64,000 bases of DNA from Croceivirga sp. (GTDB lineage Bacteria; Bacteroidota; Bacteroidia; Flavobacteriales; Flavobacteriaceae), in NCBI GenBank assembly GCA_028284935.1, contig JANQQQ010000018.1, positions 119,957 to 183,956 on the forward strand, written 5' to 3'. Position 1 is the first letter of the stretch. Each line of letters starts with the position of its first letter. The position numbers were made by a program, and so were the translations under genes. A model generated the notes under the pieces. The model did not search any database. It was not told where the DNA came from and saw only the letters and a program-made list of their open reading frames with translations. Positions 57,404 through 64,000 of this stretch are shown piece after piece.

Positions 57404-58382
57404 CACAGTAGTGTTCAATGCTTTTTTCCAGGTCTTCGTATTCAAAATCCAAATCATGGATGATTTTGGAATTGTCATAAAAAACTTGGGTCTTGAAAAG
57501 ATGGGCAACGGCTTTTGAGAGTCTTCTTCGTTTTCCCAGAAGGTGGCTCCGTAACCAGTCCCATCGCCAAAATAGGTTGAGCATCCAAGGTTTTACTTCA
57601 TTTTTTGGTAATGGTTGTTTTAGTGCCTTGGCCAATAGAAAAGCAAAGGTTTTATAGGTCCAATTCTGATTGACCAGGATATAACGTTGATTGATTACTG
57701 TTCCTTCCATGAGCTGAATTATGGCACTTACTACATCATTGACCCCAACAAATCCGGTCCCGCTAGGAAGATGGTATTTGGGTCCCTTGGCGGCTTGATG
57801 GAAGAAACTACCACTACTGCTTTTCCAAAAACCTGGAGCCACAATGATACCGGGATTTACAATGGTCACGGGAATGCCCTCTTGAGATGCCCTCCAAACT
57901 TCCATTTCTGCAAAGTGTTTTGACACGGCGTACGTGGTAGATCCACCTGTCCATTCGTTTTCTTCGGTTATGGGCTTATCATTTATGCTAGGGCCCAACG
58001 CGGCAATAGAGCTAACAAAACAGAGCTTTTCAACAGCGTGCTCAATACATAGATTTACAATATTGGCCGTACCTTGAACATTGGTGGCCAACAACTTTTT
58101 ATGATCTTTGGGATCAAAAGAGACCAACGCTGCCGCGTGGTAAACTTTTTTAACGTCGTAAAACGCATGTTCCAGTGACGGCAAATCCAATACATTGGCT
58201 TCTATCCAAGCTATTTTTTCAAATAATTCTTCGGGTTGATCTGTGTAATACGAGAAGATTTTCTTGACCAAGGCTATTTTTTTTTTGCTTCTGTATGTCG
58301 CTTTAATGGATTCTTGGCCTTTACATAGCTCAAAGAGAAGATGCGCCCCAACCAAACCCGTACCACCTGTAACCAATATCAT
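57378..58382 (-). CDS. NAD-dependent epimerase/dehydratase family protein
   Basis: A 334-residue extended SDR. It has the cofactor motif TGGTGLVGAHL (residues 5-15), LATNVQGTANIV, catalytic Ser in CFVSSIAALG and YAVSKHFAE (Tyr-x-x-x-Lys). It resembles dihydroflavonol reductase-like and sugar-epimerase proteins; the substrate is unknown. The ATG at 58382 starts the Rossmann fold, and a longer reading to 58508 would overlap tyrS and is rejected. Its 3' end overlaps DUF4296 by 26 bases; it is divergent from tyrS, whose -7 box lies in the spacer. Confidence 0.9.
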   Translation of the reverse strand: MILVTGGTGLVGAHLLFELCKGQESIKATYRSKKKIALVKKIFSYYTDQPEELFEKIAWIEANVLDLPSLEHAFYDVKKVYHAAALVSFDPKDHKKLLATNVQGTANIVNLCIEHAVEKLCFVSSIAALGPSINDKPITEENEWTGGSTTYAVSKHFAEMEVWRASQEGIPVTIVNPGIIVAPGFWKSSSGSFFHQAAKGPKYHLPSGTGFVGVNDVVSAIIQLMEGTVINQRYILVNQNWTYKTFAFLLAKALKQPLPKNEVKPWMLNLFWRWDWLRSHLLGKRRRLSKAVAHLFKTQVFYDNSKIIHDLDFEYEDLEKSIEHYCAIFLREQG

Positions 58383-58435
58383 ACCCAAATGTACCCATTT
58401 GGTGGGTAAAGTGTAGTGAAACGGTAGCAAGATTC

Positions 58436-58443
58436 TATATTTG
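58436..58443 (+). promoter_or_regulatory. -7 box of tyrS
   Basis: TATATTTG is an exact match to TAnnTTTG, 22 bases before the tyrS ATG at 58465. No -33 TTTG is found at the proper distance. Confidence 0.5.
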
Positions 58444-58464
58444 CAGGGATTTTGTACACGACCT

Positions 58465-59766
58465 ATGATGACTAAAAACTTTGTTGAAGAATTGAAATGG
58501 CGAGGCATGTTACACGATGTTATGCCTGGAACGGAAGAACATCTTTTATCGGATATGAAGGCCGCTTATTTAGGGATTGACCCTACAGCAGATTCCTTGC
58601 ACATTGGTCATTTGGTTGGGGTGATGATGCTTCGGCATTTTCAATTATCAGGACATAAACCGTTCGCTTTGGTGGGTGGTGCAACAGGAATGATAGGCGA
58701 CCCATCGGGAAAATCTGCTGAAAGAAACCTATTGGACGAAGCTACTTTACGTCATAACCAAGAGGCACTAAAAAAGCAGCTCTCAAAATTTTTGGACTTT
58801 GAAAGTGATTCCAAAAATGCAGCGGTCTTGGTGAATAATTATGATTGGATGAAGGATTTTTCCTTTCTGGATTTTATTCGGGATGTAGGCAAGCACATCA
58901 CGGTGAACTATATGATGGCCAAAGATTCCGTGAAGAAGCGACTTTCGGCAGAGGCCAAAGAAGGAATGTCATTCACGGAATTTACTTATCAGTTGGTGCA
59001 GGGGTATGACTTTCTGTATCTCTACAAAAACCACAATTGTACCCTTCAAATGGGCGGTAGCGACCAATGGGGGAACATCACTACGGGAACAGAGCTTATA
59101 CGAAGGATAGGGGGCGGCAAGGGATACGCGCTTACCTGTCCGTTGATAACCAAGGCGGATGGTAGCAAGTTTGGTAAAACGGAGAGCGGGAATGTTTGGT
59201 TGGATCCCAATCGAACTTCCCCCTATAAGTTTTATCAATATTGGTTGAATACCTCTGATGAAGACGCAGCAAAGTACATTAAGATTTTCACCTTTCTTTC
59301 CAAGGAAGACATTGAAACATTGATCCATACGCATAACGAAGCCCCACATGTTCGTCAGCTACAAAAGAAATTGGCAGAAGAAATCACGACAATGGTCCAT
59401 TCCAAGGCCGATTTGGATAACGCCATAAAAGCAAGTTCCATACTGTTCGGCAAATCCACTTCTGAAGATTTAAAACAGTTGGACGCCCAAACTTTTTTGG
59501 ATGTATTTGATGGGGTGCCACAAAAGAAATTGGCTATGCAAGAGTTGGATGGTGGTTTGGATTTGATTGGTGCACTAGCGGCCAAAACGGGTTTTTTAGG
59601 TTCCAATGGAGAAGCCAGAAGAGAACTGAAACAAAACTCCATTTCCGTGAATAAGGAAAAGGTCAAAGAAGATTTTAGGATTACCGAAGCTGATTTAATC
59701 AATAATCAATTTGTACTGCTACAACGAGGTAAGAAGAACTATTTTGTTTTGGATTTTGCCAGCTAG
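58465..59766 (+). CDS. tyrS: Tyrosyl-tRNA synthetase
   Basis: A 433-residue class I TyrRS. The HIGH motif is in [13 protein letters not shown], the tyrosine site includes [12 protein letters not shown] and GGSDQWGNI, and KFGKT stands for KMSKS. A C-terminal S4-like RNA-binding domain (about residues 360-433) is present. Start: ATG at 58465 (58468 is also possible), downstream of the -7 box; the upstream TTG at 58441 overlaps that box. The end overlaps the LuxE-like gene by 4 bases (convergent). Confidence 0.98.
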   Translation: MMTKNFVEELKWRGMLHDVMPGTEEHLLSDMKAAYLGIDPTADSLHIGHLVGVMMLRHFQLSGHKPFALVGGATGMIGDPSGKSAERNLLDEATLRHNQEALKKQLSKFLDFESDSKNAAVLVNNYDWMKDFSFLDFIRDVGKHITVNYMMAKDSVKKRLSAEAKEGMSFTEFTYQLVQGYDFLYLYKNHNCTLQMGGSDQWGNITTGTELIRRIGGGKGYALTCPLITKADGSKFGKTESGNVWLDPNRTSPYKFYQYWLNTSDEDAAKYIKIFTFLSKEDIETLIHTHNEAPHVRQLQKKLAEEITTMVHSKADLDNAIKASSILFGKSTSEDLKQLDAQTFLDVFDGVPQKKLAMQELDGGLDLIGALAAKTGFLGSNGEARRELKQNSISVNKEKVKEDFRITEADLINNQFVLLQRGKKNYFVLDFAS

Positions 59767-60746
59767 AGAACCATGAGGTTGCATCCTCTCACATCAGCAT
59801 GGTCAAACCTCCCCAATACTTCAAACGAACCGTCAGGATATCGTTTTCCCAAGTCTTGGGTCGCTATAAAGGAGCAGGAGTTGATATTGGCCAGATCAAC
59901 TATATTCATGCCTCCGGTTTTGTGGAATTTTTGATAGCTCAAGGGGTCTTCGGTATCCCGTATCAGGATTTTCATCCATGGGGGGCAGTTAAAAATTCCC
60001 TTTCCATAGGAATACGCCTGCGAGAGCAGCTCTGTCATTCCATACTCCGAATGAATATGTTCTACGCCAAAAGAGGCTTTTAAAATGGAATGAAGTTCAC
60101 TTCGAATCATTTCTCTTCGCCTTCCCTTCATACCTCCGGTTTCCATGACGATAGTATTTTTTAGGGGAAAATCCATGATTTGGGCCAGGTCCAACAAGGC
60201 AAAACTAACACCGATTAGAAGCACTTTTTTTTCAGCATTTTGAAGAGCAATCAGCTGACTTTTTAAATCGTTGAGATTGTCCAGATAAAAACCGCTGGCA
60301 GGATGATTGGTTTTTTTGATAAGTGAGTCGGCCATGTAAATCAATGAAGAACCTTGCCGGTCCAAATAAGAGGGCAGAAGGGCCAGAATACAGAAGTTGG
60401 TGACAGGACCATAAAAAAGCTCAAAGGCCTTTAAAAAGCTTTCTTCATAAAGGCGTACATCCAAAACATGGTGTTCACTTGTTTTGGTACCGGTGGTACC
60501 ACTACTGGTAAATGTTATTGCAGAATTGGAATTGCCAACAACGATTTTTTTTGACTTAAAAAATTGGATGGGCAAAAAAGGAATCCCTTCCAATTGGGAT
60601 ACCGTTTTGGGGTTGATTTTTAAATGGTCACAAAATGCCCTATATACCGGATTTCCATTATATTGATAACGAAAGATTTGAAGCGTTTTTTCATGAAATT
60701 CCTCAGGACTGCGAATGGAGAATATGAAGTCTTTTTCGAATTCCAT
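59763..60746 (-). CDS. LuxE-like acyl-protein synthetase / acyltransferase
   Basis: A 327-residue adenylate-forming protein similar to LuxE and the N-terminal part of PaaK-type ligases. The AMP-binding P-loop-like motif is [17 protein letters not shown] (about residues 76-92), followed by [11 protein letters not shown] and [13 protein letters not shown]. LuxE activates fatty acids as acyl-adenylates; no lux genes are near, so here it probably activates a carboxylic acid for transfer to a protein or lipid. Start ATG 60746; a -7 box (TAGCTTTG, minus strand 60759 to 60752) lies just upstream, and a terminator (60765-60798) separates it from the T9SS-domain gene. Confidence 0.88.
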   Translation of the reverse strand: MEFEKDFIFSIRSPEEFHEKTLQIFRYQYNGNPVYRAFCDHLKINPKTVSQLEGIPFLPIQFFKSKKIVVGNSNSAITFTSSGTTGTKTSEHHVLDVRLYEESFLKAFELFYGPVTNFCILALLPSYLDRQGSSLIYMADSLIKKTNHPASGFYLDNLNDLKSQLIALQNAEKKVLLIGVSFALLDLAQIMDFPLKNTIVMETGGMKGRRREMIRSELHSILKASFGVEHIHSEYGMTELLSQAYSYGKGIFNCPPWMKILIRDTEDPLSYQKFHKTGGMNIVDLANINSCSFIATQDLGKRYPDGSFEVLGRFDHADVRGCNLMVL

Positions 60747-60751
60747 AGGAA

Positions 60752-60759
60752 CAAAGCTA
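60752..60759 (-). promoter_or_regulatory. -7 box of the LuxE-like gene
   Basis: TAGCTTTG on the minus strand, ending 5 bases before the ATG, so the transcript would be leaderless or nearly so. Confidence 0.4.
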
Positions 60760-60764
60760 CTACA

Positions 60765-60798
60765 AAAAAGCCCCAGATATTGAGGTCCGGGGCTTTTT
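60765..60798 (-). terminator. Terminator after the first sorting-domain gene
   Basis: A 10-bp stem AAAAAGCCCC / GGGGCTTTTT (60765-60774 with 60789-60798) with a 14-base loop. On the minus strand it lies 21 bases after the stop of the gene at 60820-61140 and ends in a run of six T. Confidence 0.85.
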
Positions 60799-60819
60799 GA
60801 CAAATGTTAGTTTGGGCAG

Positions 60820-61140
60820 TTATTTGACCACTAATTTCCGGGTCATTGTTCTTTTTTCCTCTGTAACCTGAAGTACGTATACTCCGGGCACCAGTCTTGA
60901 AATATTCAGGGTGTTTGTTGTTATGTTGTCCCTAAGTACCACATCACCAAATACATCAAAGACCTGAATTTCCTTGGTGCCGTTCAATTCGGTGGTGATA
61001 TAGACCTCATCACCATAAGCAGGATTTGGGTACATCTTAAACCCTTTTACTTCAACAGGTGGAGCATCGTTTACACTGACGAGTTCCTGTCCGAATGTGA
61101 ATAGAGGTGCCATAAGTAGAATCATGTAGAGTTTCTTCAT
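60820..61140 (-). CDS. Small secreted protein consisting of a T9SS type A sorting domain
   Basis: A 106-residue protein: a signal peptide (LYMILLMAPLFTFGQ), a spacer of about 15 residues, and a type A T9SS sorting domain filling the rest (GFKMYPNPAYGDEVYI to MTRKLVVK, residues about 33-106). No passenger domain exists. Strongly similar to the protein encoded at 61275, with the YPNP, FDV.G, LNIS and ATRKLV-type landmarks in common. It may act as a decoy, spacer or regulator of the T9SS, or be a remnant whose passenger was lost. Confidence 0.88.
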   Translation of the reverse strand: MKKLYMILLMAPLFTFGQELVSVNDAPPVEVKGFKMYPNPAYGDEVYITTELNGTKEIQVFDVFGDVVLRDNITTNTLNISRLVPGVYVLQVTEEKRTMTRKLVVK

Positions 61141-61274
61141 GCATTGCCGATTTGGGGAGTTAGCAACGTAAAAGTATGGTAATCAGTAGTGAAAAGGTAA
61201 AGTTTGTTGTGAAAGGCAAAAGTTTGTAGGTATGTCCGATGAACGGCACATAAAGTGGATGTAGTGCAGCTTTT

Positions 61275-61583
61275 TTACTTGATGACCAGCTTTCTGGTAG
61301 CCACCTTATCCTTTTCAATGACCCTTAGGATATATACCCCTTTATCCAAATTGGAAATATTCAGTTCCTTTCCCAAAATAGTGGTTTGTAGGACCTGGGT
61401 GCCTAAAACATCAAATATGAAAATCTGTTTGGGGGCGTCTAGGGCAGTATCAATAAAGACCTTACCATTGACAGTAGGGTTGGGATATAATTTAAAACCA
61501 TCAATATCACCAGAACTTTGTGCCCGTTGTGAAAAGGCAAAAGAAGAAACCAAGAAGAAAAGTACTACGTAGATTTGCTTCAT
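61275..61583 (-). CDS. Small secreted protein consisting of a T9SS type A sorting domain (paralogue)
   Basis: A 102-residue protein: signal peptide (QIYVVLFFLVSSFAFSQ), a short AQSSGDID spacer and a complete type A sorting domain (GFKLYPNPTVNGKVFI to VATRKLVIK). It is the closest relative of the gene 134 bases downstream. The ATG at 61583 is used; a reading from 61613 adds ten residues before the signal peptide. It stands between that paralogue and the large repeat protein; the terminator of the latter is at 61688-61710, so it is a separate transcript. Confidence 0.88.
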   Translation of the reverse strand: MKQIYVVLFFLVSSFAFSQRAQSSGDIDGFKLYPNPTVNGKVFIDTALDAPKQIFIFDVLGTQVLQTTILGKELNISNLDKGVYILRVIEKDKVATRKLVIK

Positions 61584-61681
61584 AAAGTATTGGTAACAAA
61601 GGGTGTGCCACAAATATAGCCAAATTGATGAGGCTTCTTAAGCTTGCTAAGGAAAATACCCACAGTTTTCGATAAACTGCA

Positions 61682-61710
61682 TAAAAAACCCCCGCAGAAA
61701 CTGCGGGGGT
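61682..61710 (-). terminator. Terminator of the repeat-protein gene
   Basis: A 10-bp stem ACCCCCGCAG / CTGCGGGGGT (61688-61697 with 61701-61710) with a 3-base loop. On the minus strand it is followed by TTTTTT and lies 25 bases after the stop of the large repeat protein. Confidence 0.92.
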
Positions 61711-61735
61711 CCATTACTCAATGTTTATTTACTGA

Positions 61736-63549
61736 CTAATTGTTGATCCAAGCAAAGTCACCTGCAGCAGTAGTTGAAGAGGTATAAGTGGCTGCACCAT
61801 CAGCAGCCGCACCATCAATTACCAACTCAGCAGCGGTAGAAGAACCAGCAAATTCAAATAACGTGCTAAAACCAGTAGCAGAGAATCCATTTATAGTAGC
61901 TGTAGAAGCACTCTTCATTTGGATACCTAAAGTTGCACCACCAGTAGTAGTATTAATTGTTAAGTTATTTAGAGTAGGGTTACTAGCAGTACCATCGGCT
62001 TCAACCGCTGTGGAAAATTCTACACTGTTTGTAACATAAGCACTATCTAAAGTACCATTCCAACCTTCGGTCCAGTCGATAGCATCATCTTCTATATTTT
62101 CTGCATAGAAGTTAGTAACACTTACCGTACCACCAAAGAATTCAATACCATCGTCAGCACCCGCAATTACTGCAACATTGCTTATGGAAGTACCAGTACC
62201 AACGGCGTATAATGATAATCCGTTAAACTGGGAATCGGCATTAATTTGTGCACCCGTATTACGTAAGATCAGGTAATCTATGCTACCAGAATCATCAGCA
62301 TTATCCGTACCCCCATAAACAAGACCACCAACTTCGGCAGTTACATTAGTACCTGCAACGGTTGTAGCGTTACCACATAGTAATAAACCACCCCATGGGT
62401 TACCGTCCACTGAACGCATTTCTACTGGGTTAGCCATAGTTCCTTGAATATCTATGGCAGCACCTTGTAATACAGCCAAATAGTTGGCCGTACCAGAAGC
62501 GGATACTATTTCAGTACCAGCAGGGATGGTCAACGTGGCACCACTATTTACCAATACAGGACCAACAACTGTGTATTCCACACTGGCATCTAAAGTTAAG
62601 TCAGAAGTAATATTAGCTGGAAGTTGAGATGTTTCACCAGAACCAGCACCTGCATCAGTTACCCAAGCAAAGTTACTAGCGTTGGTTGGAGAAGTATCGT
62701 AAACAGCATCATCAGCTTCGTCAGCAGGTGCACCGTCTATTACCAAATCAGCGGCAGTAGAAGAACCGGCAAATTCAAACAAAGTACTAAAACCAGTAGC
62801 AGTAAATCCATTTATTGTAGCACTGGAAGCACTCTTCATTTGGATAGCTAAAGTTCCATCTTGTCCAGCATCTATAGAAGTGATAACGGTTAAATCTGTT
62901 AGCGTTGGGTTACTTGCGGTACCATCAGCTTCAACAGCAGTAGAAAATTCTACATTATTGATGATATAAGCAGTATCTAAATTACCGTTCCAACCTTCAG
63001 TCCAGTCGATAGCGTCGTCTTCGATATCTTCCGCATAGAAGTTCGTAACACTTACCGTACCACCAAAGAACTCAATACCATCATCAGCACCTCCAACAAC
63101 AGCAACGTTATCGATAGAAGTACTGGATCCTACGGCATATAATGACAATCCGTTAAACTGGGAATCTGCATTGATTTGAGCCCCAGTATTACGCAGTATT
63201 AGGTATTCTATATTTCCAGAATCATCGGCAGCATCAGTACCACCATAAACAAGACCACCCACTTCGGCAGTTACATTGGTACCTGCAACAGTTGGAGCAT
63301 TACCACATACTAATAAACCACCCCAAGGATTTCCATCAGTAGAACGCATTTCAACAGGACTACCAGCCGTACCTTGAATATCAATCATACCACCTTGTAA
63401 AACAGCCAAATAGTTGGCAGTACCAGATTCAGATACGATTACGGTACCTGCAGGTATGGTCAACGTAGCACCACTGTTTACCAATACGGGACCGCTAATA
63501 GAATATTGTACTGAGGCATCTAAAGTAATATCGGAAGTAATGTTCGCAG
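61736..63549 (-). repeat. Tandem coding repeats of about 921-930 bp
   Basis: Corresponding points recur at 62131, 63061 and 63982 (start of the CACCAAAGAA-type stretch), giving spacings of 930 and 921 bases. The 9-base difference is a three-codon indel just before the LPANI segment (GAGSGETSQ against TLDGGQ). Unit boundaries taken at LPANI fall near 63549 and 62620. Differences are mostly at third codon positions. Confidence 0.9.
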
Positions 63550-64000
63550 GTAGTTGGCCACCATCCAATGTTGCATCGGTAGCCCAAGCAAAATCACTTG
63601 CGTTGGTTGGGGAAGAATCATAAACAGCATCGTCAGCTTCGTCGGCAGGTGCACCGTCAATTACCAACTCAGCGGCAGTAGAACTACCGGCAAATTCAAA
63701 TAAAGTACTAAAACCAGTAGCTGAAAAGCCATTAATAGTAGCACTGGAAGCACTCTTCATTTGGATAGCTAAAGTCCCCTCTTCTCCGCCATCTACAGAA
63801 GTAATAACCGTTAGATCATTAATAGTCGGGTTGCTTGCAGTACCATCAGCCTCAACTGCAGTTGAAAACTCTATTGTGTTGACTACATAAGCAGTGGATA
63901 GGGTTCCATTCCAACCTTCAGTCCAATCAATAGCATCGTCTTCATTGTTTTCCAAATAAATATTCGAAGCTGACACTGTACCTCCAAAGAATTCGATACC
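61736..64000 (-). CDS. Large tandem-repeat surface protein, C-terminal part (5' end outside window)
   Basis: At least 754 residues (the frame is open to the window edge, which begins GIEFFGGT). It is built of near-identical units of 307-310 residues: two complete units (from LPANITSD) and the tail of a third. Each unit contains TLTIPAGT, NPWGGLL, GGLVYGGTD, a right-handed beta-helix-like GLSLYAVG and DDGIEFFGGTVSVTNFYA, and DDAIDWTEGWNG. It is poor in Cys and Lys, rich in Ala, Thr and Asp. The protein stops inside a unit (DFAWINN), with no T9SS domain at the end. Likely an extracellular or outer-membrane adhesin-like protein; anchor and signal peptide lie outside the window. Confidence 0.85.
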   Translation of the reverse strand, partial: GIEFFGGTVSASNIYLENNEDDAIDWTEGWNGTLSTAYVVNTIEFSTAVEADGTASNPTINDLTVITSVDGGEEGTLAIQMKSASSATINGFSATGFSTLFEFAGSSTAAELVIDGAPADEADDAVYDSSPTNASDFAWATDATLDGGQLPANITSDITLDASVQYSISGPVLVNSGATLTIPAGTVIVSESGTANYLAVLQGGMIDIQGTAGSPVEMRSTDGNPWGGLLVCGNAPTVAGTNVTAEVGGLVYGGTDAADDSGNIEYLILRNTGAQINADSQFNGLSLYAVGSSTSIDNVAVVGGADDGIEFFGGTVSVTNFYAEDIEDDAIDWTEGWNGNLDTAYIINNVEFSTAVEADGTASNPTLTDLTVITSIDAGQDGTLAIQMKSASSATINGFTATGFSTLFEFAGSSTAADLVIDGAPADEADDAVYDTSPTNASNFAWVTDAGAGSGETSQLPANITSDLTLDASVEYTVVGPVLVNSGATLTIPAGTEIVSASGTANYLAVLQGAAIDIQGTMANPVEMRSVDGNPWGGLLLCGNATTVAGTNVTAEVGGLVYGGTDNADDSGSIDYLILRNTGAQINADSQFNGLSLYAVGTGTSISNVAVIAGADDGIEFFGGTVSVTNFYAENIEDDAIDWTEGWNGTLDSAYVTNSVEFSTAVEADGTASNPTLNNLTINTTTGGATLGIQMKSASTATINGFSATGFSTLFEFAGSSTAAELVIDGAAADGAATYTSSTTAAGDFAWINN

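Noticed and set aside
61736..64000. Regular repeats as a possible CRISPR array
   Set aside because: The period is 921-930 bases, everything is in one open frame and the units are not separated by unique spacers.
1..64000. tRNA, rRNA, tmRNA, prophage, insertion sequence or toxin-antitoxin module
   Set aside because: No cloverleaf, conserved RNA core, transposase, integrase or such gene pair was recognised in any gap or frame.

Overview
The window looks like chromosome from a member of the Flavobacteriaceae (phylum Bacteroidota), probably marine. The sequence itself supports this: promoters of the TAnnTTTG type with few Shine-Dalgarno sites; type IX secretion (T9SS) sorting domains and a gliding-motility C-terminal domain; many Bacteroidota-restricted families (DUF3127, DUF3098, DUF4271, DUF4296); and a moderate, even base composition. 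I see no rRNA, tRNA, CRISPR array, insertion sequence or prophage, and most of it reads as ordinary core genome.

Layout. 0-1.6 kb: the end of a TonB-dependent receptor and a signal-less NMT1/THI5-like protein. 1.7-8.6 kb: a Gfo/Idh/MocA oxidoreductase, a Rieske-like lipoprotein, greA, a HIT hydrolase, a zinc-ribbon protein, an orphan histidine kinase, a transmembrane-only ABC protein and a membrane-bound AraC-type regulator. 8.7-14.4 kb: a tripartite RND efflux operon (TolC, adaptor, pump and an 80-residue membrane protein). 14.9-17.3 kb: DUF3127, AtoE-like transporter, aat. 17.3-21.9 kb: two secreted proteins, a GH13 alpha-glucosidase and a sodium:solute symporter. 22-25 kb: tag, an SbtA-like bicarbonate transporter and a divergent LysR regulator. 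25.3-33 kb: a TetR-headed ABC/HlyD/TolC/YitT operon flanked by small proteins. 33.1-37.3 kb: thioredoxin-like and TonB-like proteins, then truB, uppP, DUF3098 and ftsX. 37.3-46.5 kb: a gliding-type surface protein, leuS, SemiSWEET, ald, a zinc peptidase, a Crp/Fnr regulator, DoxX and an SDR. 46.6-52.5 kb: ferritin, Lrp with a saccharopine dehydrogenase-like enzyme, DUF423, pckA and hemD. 52.5-60.7 kb: membrane glycosyltransferases, pyrC, tyrS and a LuxE-like protein. 60.8-64 kb: two proteins that are little more than T9SS sorting domains, then the end of a large tandem-repeat surface protein that runs off the window.

The most interesting material is (i) the 25.3-33 kb locus, where an ABC exporter keeps Walker A but has lost the signature, Walker B acids and H-loop, and where two distant promoter regions share the same two DNA elements; (ii) an RND pump whose TM4 proton-relay aspartates are Ser-Asn while TM10 carries a new Asp-Asp; (iii) perfect palindromes between the bicarbonate transporter unit and its LysR regulator; (iv) a DUF3127 protein ending in an SSB-like acidic tip; and (v) the sorting-domain-only proteins next to the repeat protein. 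All functional statements come from reading the translated sequences; no database search was run.
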